Of a stretch of 64,000 nt of DNA, positions 24,441 to 35,934 are shown in pieces. Source of the stretch: Arenicola marina (lineage: Eukaryota; Annelida; Polychaeta; Arenicolidae); assembly GCA_964019135.1 (NCBI GenBank), contig OZ025255.1:6944001-7008000 (forward strand), written 5' to 3'. Every line of letters starts with the position of its first letter. Within the stretch, counting starts at the first letter, position 1. Under the pieces are notes generated by a model. It saw only the letters and a program-made list of their open reading frames with translations. It was not told the DNA's origin and ran no database searches. Position numbers and translations under genes: made by a program.

Positions 24441-24526
24441 GGCCCCTATCCTTCGATCCACGGCTCTCAGGCGTCCAGTAGAGCAATCAAGGCGAGCGCG
24501 CTAACCCACTGAGCTATCGAGGTGGC
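24441..24526 (-). mobile_element. tRNA-derived SINE head or tRNA pseudogene
   Basis: On the minus strand, GATAGCTCAGTGGGTTAGCG matches an internal pol III A box, and about 50 bases later GTGGATCGAAGG resembles a degenerate B box. The spacing suits a tRNA with a long variable arm. The two acceptor-stem halves do not pair, so this is not a working tRNA gene. The 3' boundary is unclear because a minisatellite follows. Confidence 0.5.
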
Positions 24527-24687
24527 CCCCTTGAACCTTTCAGTTTCGTATAAGTCACGGCTTCCCGCACCATGGCGGAGCTTGACGAAGAGTGCCATCA
24601 GCGAAGAGTTGGTCCTCAAACTCCATCCGTGGCTCTCCATTCCCGCAATTAGGGCCCATCTCATTGGCTGAGGAAGGCATCCCATGT

Positions 24688-26406
24688 TTCCGTGTTGCCA
24701 GCTACCCCAGGCATGTTTCCGGGTTGCCGCCTACCCCAGGCATGTTTCCGTGTTGCCAGCTACCCCAGGCATGTTTCCGTGTTGCCAGCTACCCCAGGCA
24801 TGTTTCCGGGTTGCCACCTACCCCAGGCATGTTTCCGTGTTGCCAGCTACCCCAGGCATGTTTCCGTGTTGCCAGCTACCCCAGGCATGTTTCCGTGTTG
24901 CCAGCTACCCCAGGCATGTTTCCGGGTTGCCGCCTACCCCAGGCATGTTTCCGTGTTGCCAGCTACCCCAGGCATGTTTCCGTGTTGCCAGCTACCCCAG
25001 GCATGTTTCCGTGTTGCCAGCTACCCCAGGCATGTTTCCGTGTTGCCAGCTACCCCAGGCATGTTTCCGGGTTGCCGCCTACCCTTGGCATGTTTTCCGG
25101 CCTCCTAGCCCTGATATGTTTCCCGGGCTTCTGCCTACCCCTGGCATCTTTCCGGGCTGCCGCCTACCCCAGGCACGTTTCCGGGCTGCCGCCTACCCCT
25201 GGCATGTTTCCGGGTTGCCGCCTACCCCTGGCATGTTTCCGGGGCCGCCTACCCCTGGCATGTTTCCGGGGCCGCCTACTCCTGCATGTTTCCGGACTGC
25301 CACCTACCCCTGGCATGTTTCCGGGTTGCCACCTACCCCAGGCATGTTTCCGGACTGCCACCTACCCCTGGCATGTTTCCGGGTTGCCGCCTACCCCTGG
25401 CATGTTTCCGGGGCCGCCTACCCCTGGCATGTTTCCGGGGCCGCCTACCCCTGGCATGTTTCCGGACTGCCACCTACCCCTGGCATGTTTCCGGGTTGCC
25501 GCCTACCCCTGGCATGTTTCCGGGTTGCCGCCTACCCCTGATATGTTTCCCGGGCTGCCGCCTACCCCTGGCATCTTTCCAGACTGCCACCTACCACAGG
25601 CATGTTTCCGGGTTGCCACCTACCCCTGGCATGTTTCCGGACTGCCACCTACCCCAGGCATGTTTCGGGACTGCCACCTACCCCTGGCATGTTTCCGGGT
25701 TGCCACCTACCCCAGGCATGTTTCCAGACTGCCACCTACCCCTGGCATGTTTCCAGACTGCCACCTACCCCTGGCATGTTTCCGGGTTGCCACCTACCCC
25801 AGGCATGTTTCCGTGTTGCCACCTACCCCAAGCATGTTTCCGGGTTGCCACCTACCCCAGGCATGTTTCCGGGTTGCCGCCTACCCCAGGCATGTTTCCG
25901 GGTTGCCACCTACCCCAAGCATGTTTCCGGGTTGCCACCTACCCCAGGCATGTTTCCGGGTTGCCACCTACCCCTGGCATGTTTCCGGGTTGCCACCTAC
26001 CCCAGGCATGTTTCCGGGTTGCCACCTACCCCAAGCATGTTTCCGGGTTGCCACCTACCCCAGGCATGTTTCCGGGTTGCCACCTACCCCAAGCATGTTT
26101 CCGGGTTGCCACCTACCCCAGGCATGTTTCCGGGTTGCCACCTACCCCTGGCATGTTTCCGGGTTGCCACCTACCCCAGGCATGTTTCCGGGTTGCCGCC
26201 TACCCCTGGCATGTTTCCGGGTTGCCGCCTACCCCTGATATGTTTCCCGGGCTGCCGCCTACCCCTGGCATCTTTCCAGACTGCCACCTACCACAGGCAT
26301 GTATCCGGGTTGCCGCCTACCCCTGGCATGTTTCCCGGGCTGCCACCTACCCCTGGCATGTTTCCGGGCTGCCGCCTACCCCAGGCATGTTTCCCGGGCC
26401 TCCTAC
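24688..26406. repeat. 29-bp minisatellite, about 59 copies
   Basis: The unit is TTGCC(A/G)(C/G)CTACCCC followed by (A/T)GGCATGTTTCCG(G/T)G. Subtypes are clustered: GTGTTGCCAGCTAC dominates the left end, GGGGCCGCCTAC the centre and GGGTTGCCACCTAC the right. A segment with CCTGATATGTTTCCCGGG, then GGCATCTTTCCAGACTGCC, occurs near 25538 and again 697 bases later. The array produces open frames up to 548 codons that are not genes. Confidence 0.97.
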
Positions 26407-26409
26407 CCC

Positions 26410-27295
26410 ACATTTATTGCATAGGTAGGCCTACCAGTGATTGCGTACTTGCAGAAATGCCCCTTGGTTATTTCAATCATGTGATTTGGGCCCAAACTTG
26501 TATCAGGCAGAAGCTGTGATGTTTGGCAGCTAACAATTAATTTTCCTGGCATCCGCCTAGCTACTCCTGGCCTGTTCCGGGCTCCCACATACCCCTGTAA
26601 TACTGTGATGTCTATTTTGTAAGATTCTAAGCGATTGGTTGTTCTATTTTTGCCTTTTTTGGCTCAGTACTCAGTTGCTCAGTGCGCTAGTCCGATTCCA
26701 TATGTTAGGCTAGTGGAAAGGCTTAGGCTAGTGGAAAAGTTTCAGAACGGCTGACATGGATATTCATGTAGATCTATGACGTTATGATGATATGGAAGCT
26801 AACATCAGATGTCAATATCACTAACCTTAGGCAAATATGCATTAGATCTATATGGCGCTGGGCTTATCTCACGCGAATTTGTGATGCGAATATTTTATCC
26901 CTTAAACCCTAATAGATAATGATAGCTGTGTGAAACCTGTTTTGTAATCTCTTTAGGTAAAACTTAGCTAAGCTTACATCAATATACTTTCATCCGGCCC
27001 CACCTGGCATAGTGCGTTACTTCGTCAGTCGCTAATAATATATGATGCGGTGCAGCCATACGGAACAGTTGTGAAGTGGCAACGAAGGCCAAGTCATGTG
27101 CACGTGCTGAAGAACTCGGTCAACCGATTGCCATGGCGCAATAGCACGTGACGGCAAACGACAATGGAATGCATGCACTCATTAACCTATCAGCTCTAAT
27201 GAATGAATGAATGAAAAATCAGGGTCCATTGAACGTTCGGTTACGTCGGACGTAAATCTAATCATTATATATATGCATGGGCTATGAATTTGGTT
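26410..27295. other. Spacer, no gene seen
   Basis: It contains a short direct repeat, TTAGGCTAGTGGAAA, twice near 26707-26739, and otherwise ordinary AT-rich sequence. Confidence 0.35.
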
Positions 27296-27301
27296 ATAAC
27301 A

Positions 27302-28445
27302 TACGGAAGCCCGTTGGTGCCAAGGGATGACATTACTTATTTACAGTTTATGTGTTAATTGTCTGAAGAGTATGGAGAGCTTGCATGGATGATGAACCAT
27401 GGATTGCGACCTGCGGCTGCCATATATTAAATTACACCAAGGATACACGATCCTTGTTTACATGGACATGTTGGGAGCATTGGCCGCCAAACACCTAATG
27501 TGACAATTATGGGAAGTTAACAATAACCTGTGGCCTATTTCACGAACATAGTTTAGCCGGCTACGGGGCTTAGACGGCTAAAATCGCCCATCGTTTACAT
27601 GGTAACTTTAGACGACTAAGCGCCCTAGTCGGCTAAACTGCGTTCGTGAAATCCGCCACTGTTATATTGCTAAAAATACGGATAGATCTAATCGGCGAAT
27701 TTTAAAGCCGCAGTGACGTCATCACCAGGTGGAATGCGCTACCTCTATCAAGAGGGGTTAGGATTCAATTGGTTATTGAAAAATATGTAAGTTTGGGGAT
27801 AAACTTCATAGTTTTAATTACAAATCATTAATCGCTTATCTGGTCTTTTCATTTCAAATGGCGTAGCAGATTCTGGTAGACTATTTTACTACAAATTTCG
27901 TGCATTTAACGTTTCGATGCCAGGCTTCGATACCACCACGTTCTGGGTGTTTCTCTTCAGCGAGCTTGTGTAATTAATTCTCCTTCATATAAAATCCCCC
28001 TTCAGCGCAATGAGGGATGCCCGTAAGCGCTGGGCACGCCATAAATGATATCTCTGCAGTCCATTCTAAAGCCATGTTTTCATTGTGACTCAATACAGAT
28101 TCACAAACTGTTGACATTTTGTAAACTGATGCTTCTATGCAGACAGCTCCAAGCATACATCCAAGTAGACATCGCAATGCCAGGGAATTATTTTATTCCA
28201 TTCATTGGCTCCGTTTATATCTTTATAGTTTGCAATACGTGATCGCAGTGCTGAACGAAATTTATCTAGTCCGAATATTGTGGTGAAACAGAACGTTTTT
28301 ATTGGCCCTACTTATACACACACACACACAAATCAAAAGGAAAATAATATGGCGGCCAGCAGAAAAATATGTGGCGACCGCCATATATTAAGCGCTAATC
28401 TGTAACTAAAGTAATGTCATCCGTTAGCACCAACGGGCTTCCGTA
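27302..28445. mobile_element. Non-autonomous transposon, about 55-bp inverted ends, ATAACA duplication
   Basis: The ends are TACGGAAGCCCGTTGGTGC, with similarity continuing through GGATGACATTACTT and TTACAG. ATAACA flanks each side (27296-27301 and 28446-28451). The 1144-bp interior holds a palindrome (27531-27659), a CA microsatellite near 28316-28329, and no transposase. The superfamily is not assigned. A 6-bp duplication is unusual, so chance extension of a shorter one is possible. Confidence 0.75.
27531..27659. repeat. 129-bp palindromic MITE-like hairpin
   Basis: The left half GTGGCCTATTTCACGAAC, TAGTTTAGCCG is mirrored by CGGCTAAACTGCGTTCGTGA, AATCCGCCAC. Arms are roughly 55 bp with several mismatches around a short centre near CATCGTTTACATGG. 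It is nested in the 27302-28445 element. Confidence 0.8.
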
Positions 28446-28881
28446 ATAACACACTCGTGTCCATTTTGTTCAACCATGGTAAATCCGGTAGGTCATACCC
28501 ATACAACACACAATAGGGAAGTGGGCCTGTCCTTGATAAGGAATACGCAAACAGCGGGCACCAATTTAAGGATTGGCACAAGAAAAGAAAGAAACGACGC
28601 AATAAATACTACGTGGTTCAAGCCGTAACAAAATCTAACAAGGAATACCATACAGTGTAGAATCGAGCAAAGGAATGTCACAGCATTGGTAGACTCAGGC
28701 GCATCAGTCTTGTGTATAAGCCAAACATTGTATTCAGTGTTTTTATGGTTGTCATTTTTATTAATATGTTAAGATTACAGGAGTAATCTACTTGGTGTAC
28801 CAGGCATATATCACAGGGAGAAAAACTGTAAACAGTGACGTGACTGTAAAGAGGGGTTCGTGGCTAGTGCGGCGAGGCGTC

Positions 28882-29152
28882 TGTTACGTTGCAAAATGTC
28901 CGCCAGGCAAATATCGTTGTATTATGTCCGCCCAAAAACCAATTCGTCGTTGCAAAATGTCCGCCCGGAAAATATCGTTGCATTATGTCCGCCCAAAACT
29001 CAATTCGTCGTTGCAAAATGTCCGCCCGGAAAATATCGTTGCATTATGTCCGCCCAAAACTCAATTCGTCGTTGCAAAATGTCCGCCGGGCAAATATCGT
29101 TGCATTATGTCCGCCCAAAACTCAATTCGTCGTTGCATTATGTCCGCCCACT
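28882..29152 (+). repeat. 61-bp array, 4.5 copies, left member of an inverted pair
   Basis: Units start at 28887, 28948, 29009 and 29070. Each has CGTTGCAAAATGTCCGCC and later CGTTGCATTATGTCCGCCC, so each unit is itself a diverged dimer. TGTTACG precedes the first unit. The same array in opposite orientation lies at 33593-33800. Confidence 0.93.
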
Positions 29153-29159
29153 GCATGAT

Positions 29160-30230
29160 GTCTTTGTCGCATGATCAGCTCTATATACCTATCATTTCTT
29201 ACTATATCATGAGCCGCCCATTTAGCTCAGTATCTTAAACAGTTGGTGCCACGCCAAAACAACTTTAGCTCATATGAATCTTCTGTGTTCCACGCTTATA
29301 TTATCGAGCTATAACGCCCCAATTAGTAAAAGGAAATACTTTTTCCACTTGTTTTCGCACATGTCGAGTTAATGTCTGGGAGCGAGGAAAGTGACGTCAA
29401 AGGGGAATACAAACGCATGTGCTTTTACATTGAGACTCTTTGCCGATTGGCTTGAACTCAACGAAAAGCACTCAACCATGAGAACAATACACGCCCTCGA
29501 CGACAGATGCCTATACGCACTGCATCAAAGCTCACCTGTCAATCTTGTGACATCATTGGGCAATTTCTAAATAACGCTCAGATGCAATGCTCCTAGAATT
29601 AAACCCGCTGGATCTCACTTTTGCTACTTTGACGAACGCGTTTATAGTGATATAGTGGAATAAAAGCTGAAAACTCCCATTAAAACAAATTCTTATTTGT
29701 TTGTCTTCCTTAAACTAAGTTAACTATGAGCTAAGCAAAATCGTGGCACGAACACTTTAAGTAGCGCGCTTGACATGAGCTCCGCGCTGGAACTGAGAGC
29801 CTAACGGTACGCGAGTCGCGAGCCCTTGGTAAGGGGGGGGGGGGTAAGCCCTACCCGGGTGACTCTCAGCATAATGGCGGCATTGCGGCGACACCCCCCT
29901 CCAATTTCTCTTTCTCTCTCTCCATCCCCGTGTCCCCACGTACCCCGCTCCCCACCTCCTTGTTCTAAAAATTTCAACATTTGATGACTTGCAGTTTTCA
30001 TCATTAAGTTATAATAGAGACTTCTGTTGGTTTGCTATTATTAAATTGTAATTTAATAATAGCAATAGTGAAGGAGGGACAGATGTGAACTTCAGCATAA
30101 AATATGCCGAGACCCGGTGGCGGGGCGGGGGGGGGGGGGGGGTACATACAAGTGTAATATAACCTTATTTAAGTTGCCCCATACTTGTTCCATTATGATT
30201 ATGCGATGATTTTTGTTTCACTTTTTTTTT
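29160..30230. other. Spacer, no gene recognised
   Basis: It contains poly-G runs near 29830 and 30130. A minus-strand frame near 29801-30004 has no recognisable motif. Confidence 0.35.
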
Positions 30231-30393
30231 TTCTTTTTTTTTGTGGCTCCTATGCTAGCGACCTTCGTGGTCTTAATAGGAGTCTCCAGAGTAAGAATTG
30301 GTTAATTTATCCCGTTGTTTTGTATTTGACGATTGCATGCATTCGATCTTGCTCAAATAAATGACATTGAATTGAATTGAATTGAATTGAATA
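30230..30393 (+). mobile_element. LINE 3' UTR end with ATTGA tail
   Basis: TTTTTTTTTTGTGGCTCCTA, then CTCAAATAAATGACATTGAA, ends in a tandem TTGAATTGAATTGAATTGAA tail. A short-repeat tail right after an AATAAA-like signal is the usual 3' end of several LINE clades. No coding part remains. Confidence 0.55.
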
Positions 30394-30446
30394 GGTTGGG
30401 GGTAGGGGGTCTGCGGTAAAGCCCCCCCCCCCCCTTTCACCTCCTA

Positions 30447-30625
30447 AATCCGCTCGGTCGGGGCGTTTTACCACCAAAATCCGCTCTGTCGGGGCGTTTC
30501 ACTACAAAATCCGCTCGGTCGGGGCGTTTTACCACCAAAATCCGCTCGATCGGGGCGTTTTACCACCAACATCCGCTCTGTCGGGGCGCTTTACCGCTAA
30601 AGTCAGCTCGTACGGGGTATTTTTT
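30447..30625. repeat. About 31-bp minisatellite, 5-6 copies
   Basis: Units read AAATCCGCTCGGTCGGGGCG followed by TTTTACCACCA. The last copy is diverged. Confidence 0.93.
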
Positions 30626-30722
30626 CCCGGCAACCCGCTCCATGAACGTACATTTTCAGAGCCCCCCCCTCCCCCCCCCCCCCGGTCGCAAGTTCCAATG
30701 GATCCTCCCCCCACCCTTTTTT

Positions 30723-30745
30723 TCAAATTCCTGGATCCGCCCCTG
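30723..30745. mobile_element. hAT-like transposon end
   Basis: CAAATTCCTGGATCCGCCCC TG after a long C-run (30661-30683). It is the same end as at 5872 and 10782. The partner end was not found. Confidence 0.4.
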
Positions 30746-30749
30746 CAGC

Positions 30750-31570
30750 ATGTTACTTTCTTGTCAGTATCTGAAGTAAATACTCTCCAATTGTGCCTAC
30801 CGTTAGCAAAGATTATCCATTTCATGCTCACGAATATCACTACGTGTAAGCGTCGCTTAGTGTATGGATCGATCTATTCAGCCGGCTCGATCAAAATAGG
30901 CCATCGTCAATTTCTCGATTCACCAATACTTATTGACTCTGTTATGGCACCTACCCAAACAATCGACATAGACAATCATATATTGCCTTGTAGGCAATCA
31001 CACGATGACTGGACCGGGCCAAGAAGCCCCTCGATGCCATGAATAATGGTTGAAACATGCCCAAGACTTAGTGTCGGGGTCGAGATATCACGATACATTG
31101 TCATAGTTTACAGATGGCATGTTTTACTAAATCTGACTTTTGCATACGCTTTATGCTTGGAATGTGGGCCTAGTTCATTGCTCGATTACCCCTTAGTCGA
31201 AGGCAAGCGGCGACCCGCATAGATGTTGCCTTTGCACCCCTGCCTCCACTCCTCCCAATTGTCTACATTCCAAGTAAATGGAAGACGGGTGGGGGAAGGG
31301 CGACTCGGAGACAAACGGGGCACCCGTTTTATCATCTAATTACATTACCCTGAACCGCCATTGGGTCCCACCCGGGGATCCCACGTGTGCACTCATCCAA
31401 TCTACGTATCTTCCTACACACACGAAATGTAATAGAATGTGCTTTCTGCGATTATATATTTGGGTTGCGATGAAAATTCCTGTTCACGTTGACGTTGATA
31501 CGAAAGCTTGTTAGGGCCCTTCAGATTGTTTTTTTATTAATCAACATTTTTTCTGCTTGTCAACCAGCAG
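30750..31570. other. Spacer, no gene recognised
   Basis: The plus-strand frames at 30698-31042 and 31278-31514 overlap low-complexity sequence and show no motif I recognise. Confidence 0.35.
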
Positions 31571-31705
31571 TTCAATATTCAAACCCGGAGTAGATGCTTT
31601 TAACTGTAATAAATGATTTAAACCTGAATAAATTATTAAAACTGGAAATTAATTATTCAAACCAGGAATAAGTTATTCAAACCAGGAGTAAATGATTCAA
31701 ACTCC
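31570..31705. repeat. About 22-bp degenerate repeat, 6 copies
   Basis: Units resemble ATTCAAACCAGGAATAAGTT with drift in both directions. Confidence 0.75.
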
Positions 31706-31709
31706 GGAT

Positions 31710-32270
31710 ATGTGGTGTCAAATCTGGATTTGTCGGGTCAATCTGGATCCCGAAATCAAAAAAAGGCACACGTTTTTGGTTATTAAAGCAACCTCTATTG
31801 TCCCATTTACATTTTGCATTTCATGGTATTATAGGTTCCCACGAGGTCCATGTGATCTTACGAGTGCTAGACAGGGGGTTTTCTCATTCCATTTCGGCAT
31901 GTCAAATGGAGACAACGCTTAGCAAGGCTCGTAATAAACGTAAGAAATTCTTATTCTTGACAAATATCTCCTTGAAAATGTGCAATGCGCACGTTGTAGA
32001 TTAAGATAATCCACAAGGAAGGCAACATATGCCGTGGAATTAAACCTATAATCATGTTACAAGCCTTTTGATAGTGACAGGGCAATACAATTGGAAAGGT
32101 AATTCATGTATTGTGACACCTTGATTGGATGAAGGGCCATATTTATCACGGTCCATGCATCGGGAAGAACAAATGGACGCATGTCACAACGTGGAATCGC
32201 TTTTCGGCGAACGGCTTACCATAACTACCATGATGACGTAACGGGAAGCATATAGGAGTCAACCACGCCG
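31710..32270. other. Spacer, no gene recognised
   Basis: Two overlapping plus-strand frames (31692-31922 and 31798-32004) have no recognisable motif. Nothing else is visible. Confidence 0.3.
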
Positions 32271-33185
32271 TATTGACCTGTAAGATCCTGATTTAATCCA
32301 TCGTATCAGTATTTGACTATGATCATCTCCACTAGACCTCTAGGATCCCAATTGGATTGAACCATCAGATCTAGATTGACCCCTCAGATCCAGATTTGAC
32401 CTCTCGGATCCAGATTTGACCTTCAGATCCAGATTGAACCCGCAGATCCAGATTTGACCTCTCAGATCCAGATTTTACCCATCAGATCCAGATTGAACCC
32501 GCAGATCCAGATTTGACATCTCAGATCCAGAGTTGACCCTTCAGATATAGATGTGACCTCTTAAGTCCAGATTTTGACCCTTCAGATCCAGATGTGACCC
32601 TTCAGATCCGGATTGACCCATCAGATTTAGATTGACCCCTCAGATCGAGATTGACCCCTCAGATCGAGATTGACCCCTCAGATCGAGATTGACCCCTAAG
32701 GTCCAGATTTGACGCCCCAGATCCAGATGTGACCTCTGAAATCCAAATTTGACCCCTCAGATCCAGGTTTGACCCCACATATCCGGATTTGACCTATGAG
32801 ATCCAGATTGACCCTTTAGATCCAGATTTGACCTCTTAGGTCCATATTATACCCCTCAGATCCAAATTGACCCTTCAGATCCAGCTTTGACCTCTTAGGT
32901 CCATTTTATACCCCCTTAGATCCAAATTGACCCTTCGGATCCAGATTTGACCTCTTAAATCCAGATTGAACTATCAAATCCCGATTGACCCCTTAGATCC
33001 GGATTGACCTTTCAGATCCAGATTTGACCTCTTAAATCCAGATTGAACCATCAAATCCAGATTGACCTATCAGATCCAGATTGACCTTTCAGATCCAGAT
33101 TGACTCTTTATATCGAGATTTGACCCTCAGACCCAGATGTGACCCCTCAGATCCAGGTTTGACCCCTTGTATCCAGATTGACCGT
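32270..33185. repeat. About 19-20-bp degenerate minisatellite, about 45 copies
   Basis: Units are variants of CAGATCCAGATTTGACCCCT. Divergence is much higher than in the other large arrays, so this one is old or no longer homogenised. Confidence 0.93.
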
Positions 33186-33415
33186 TCCTATCCCGGAGAC
33201 ACCTGCCCAGATCGACACAACCCACCGTCACACCCCTCTCTTTCCTCCCCGTCAATGCTCACACAAGCAGGTTTGAGCAGTCCCCACAGTAACCTTTTCT
33301 CAGAATTATTGGCCCCATCTGCCAATGATTAAGGACAGAATAAAAATATTGTGACCTTGAGCTTTGACCTACATACCCCGCTAATGAACTTGACCGAGCC
33401 ATGTCGGTGACACGC

Positions 33416-33442
33416 AGACGCACACACACACACACACACACC
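33416..33442. repeat. (CA)n microsatellite
   Basis: About 13 CA dinucleotides. Confidence 0.9.
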
Positions 33443-33592
33443 TGTAGACAAACAGACAAATTGAGATATGTCGGAAACATCCGTCATAACAACTCAGACC
33501 GACATTTAAAATTTAGATAATAACAGAACACACCGAGATTAGACTTTGAAATCTTACATTTTCGTTTTGAAAAAACGGAACCAACCGACATA

Positions 33593-33800
33593 CCGGCGGA
33601 CATTTTGCAACGACGAATTGAGTTTTGGGCGGACATAATGCCACGATATTTGCCGGGCGGACATTTTGCAACGACGAATTGAGTTTTGGGCGGACATAAT
33701 GCAACGATATTTGCCGGGCGGACATTTTGCAACGACGAATTGAGTTTTGGGCGGACATAATGCAACGATATTTGCCTGGCGGACATTTTGCAACGTAACA
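33593..33800 (-). repeat. 61-bp array, about 3.4 copies, right member of an inverted pair
   Basis: This is the reverse complement of the 28882-29152 array. It contains GGCGGACATTTTGCAACGAC and GGCGGACATAATGCAACG, and ends in CGTAACA exactly as the other begins with TGTTACG. Confidence 0.93.
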
Positions 33801-34880
33801 GCGTGGAGCCGGCTGGGCAGCGGCCGGTGGGACATGGGGGTCACGTGGAAACATTTCCGCCACAACCCAGTGGGCAGTGGTGTTGAACACGTATGTTGGG
33901 TGAACTGGCCACGAAGGTAACGCGTCTATGCGCGTCTGGCTCCGCTTGACCGGCACCCGCCATATAAACCCCTGGGCTGGAGGCTTGAGAAACAATCGAC
34001 AGAGGAACGCAGCTTGCGGACTGACCCACGCCACACCCCGGGTCTGCTGGAGCCTGGACACTGGGATAGGACGCACTCAGCGAGCGCTGCCACGTTTTCC
34101 CCATATGTTTATGTCGCAATAAATGGAGATTGCTGGCAAAAGCCCTGCGTCATCTGTTCATCTGTATAACCCCCAGGGCCGGTTATAACTACGCCCGGAG
34201 CCACAGCAAGCGAGAACGCGGGGACAGAACGCGAGATCGGCACTAACATGCCACCATATGCCATAGTTGGTTGATACGATTAACGACATTTGTAGCCCAT
34301 TGAAGCATTGGCGAGGACACCATCAAACTGAAAACAATACCACCTTGGCGGATGTATCTTGGAGGAAACTTAAGAAAAGTTGTGGTCACTCACTATGGAT
34401 TACAGACGCGTGGGTTCATCGTTGAAATCACCATGCACAAAGGCCTCCAAACCTTGCATTGTATTTGAAGTTCTATATTTGGTTTTTGCATTCCTTTAAT
34501 GGACACAATCTTTGCTTCTTTTGGAAATTTTGGCCCAATTACAGGTTCAAAACATCGTAAAACGCTGGTCCACCATTCAACGTCCACCGCATTTTAGCGA
34601 CACTTCGTCGTGCGATGCAGAGCCATGTGCGGTCGATAACCGTGTATCGAAAAACACAATCAATGAACAAAATCATCATTTGGATCAGTCCAGCCATTCG
34701 GAAACTTTTTAGCGCATGCGAGTAGATATAAATAAATACAGTGACATCTCTCTGCCCGACCACCTCTCAAACCCGATCGATTTTGTGTAAGTCTGGGCTT
34801 AGAATAGAGAAGCTTTACTGTACATCTGTTAAGTATTTGTTTCCGGAGCACTTTAAAATCGGATTTGGAAATTGTTACAT
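33801..34880. other. Unassigned region with a TATAAA / AATAAA pair
   Basis: CATATAAACCCC near 33961 is followed about 155 bases later by GCAATAAATGG. A TATA box and a polyadenylation signal this close recall a long terminal repeat, but I find no matching second copy, no clean ends and no primer site that I can name. A conventional small transcription unit or chance are alternatives. Confidence 0.25.
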
Positions 34881-35085
34881 TAGAGGAAAAAATGGTTGCT
34901 ACAATTGTGGTTGACAAAGTTTGCTACATTAGAGGGCAAATATTTTTACATTTGCGGGTGAGGTTTTATTACATTTGAGGGAAATTTGTTGTTACATTTG
35001 AAGGCGATGTTTCATTTGCGGGAAAAAAAGTTACTACATTTGTGGGTTTTGTTACATTAGAGGGAAAAAAGTTGTTACATTTGGG
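34880..35085. repeat. Degenerate GTTACATTTGNGGG repeat
   Basis: About 7 irregular copies of (G/T)TTACATT(T/A)G(A/C)GGG with A-rich spacers. It sits immediately upstream of the LINE coding sequence and may be part of its 5' UTR or an independent repeat. Confidence 0.7.
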
Positions 35086-35087
35086 GG

Positions 35088-35934
35088 CAACGACTGCTCC
35101 AATCGCGGCGCTTCCCTGGACACCATCGTGGAGCGCTTCAGCAAGCTCATTCGGGCTGCCAAGGACAAAGCTGCCTCCGTGATTGTGTCTGCCATGTGTT
35201 CGCGACTTGACACGGACACGAGGGAACGCATCGACATGGTAAACCCCGGCCTGCAAGGACTCTGCGACGACATGGGAGGCCACTTTACCGACAACTCCCC
35301 CCTGTTTAGGCTTAATGACGGATCCTTCAACGACGGATACATGACGAATGACGCGACACATCTGACGTGCAAGGGCCAGAACAGACTCTGCCAACTGCTC
35401 AAGTTGACACCAACAGACGATGCGGACAATGAAAAAAGAGGTCTGTTCCCGACCCCGTAAGACCCCCAAGGACCACGACGGATGTGGACGCAGCCGGACG
35501 CATCAGGACGGACCGGCGACGGGACCAGGACGGGACCAGGACGCCATAACGCGACAGTGGACAGGAGACCTGTGTATCGCATCGCCGACCGCGGAGAACG
35601 GCACCGTGACGGAGACGACTGGACCCAGGTTCAGCGACGGCACCGTGACGGAGGCGAGTGGACGCGGGGACAGCGACGGCACTGTGACGAAGGCGAGTGG
35701 ACGCAGGTAGAGGGACGGCACCGTGACGGAGGCGAGTGGACACATGTAGAGCGACGGCACCGAGCCCGACGAGAGGCGACAGACAGATCCCGCGCGACAG
35801 AGGAGACAAACGACCAGCCTAGGTGCTACTATTGCGCGGAGGAAGGACATGTGACCGACAACTGCCGACATGAACACTACGTCACTTGTTACACTTGTGG
35901 TCGCTCGGGCCACAAGGCCAAGTTTTGTAAATAG
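35088..35934 (+). pseudogene. LINE ORF1: SGNH hydrolase domain and two CCHC zinc knuckles
   Basis: The frame opens with GGNDCSNRGAS, the GxND block of SGNH hydrolases. It continues to TNDATHLTCKGQNRLCQLL, where D-x-x-H is the catalytic Asp-His block. An in-frame TAA at 35458-35460 separates this from a basic, tandemly repeated linker and two CX2CX4HX4C knuckles (CYYCAEEGHVTDNC and CYTCGRSGHKAKFC), ending in a stop at 35932-35934. ORF1 proteins of this kind bind the element RNA. The esterase part is known from CR1-like LINEs. The GDS block expected upstream is not visible, so the N terminus is missing. Confidence 0.75.
35610..35768 (+). repeat. 39-bp coding repeat inside LINE ORF1, about 4 copies
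   Basis: Units contain CGACGGCACCGTGACGGAGG then CGAGTGGAC, and encode RHRDGGEWT plus four variable residues. The frame is kept through all copies. Confidence 0.85.

Noticed and set aside
24592-26428. Plus-strand frames of 285-548 codons
   Set aside because: They are translations of a 29-bp minisatellite in all three phases.
33801-34300. Solo LTR suggested by TATAAA followed by AATAAA
   Set aside because: No second copy, no TG...CA borders and no flanking duplication could be found. It is kept only as a low-confidence note.
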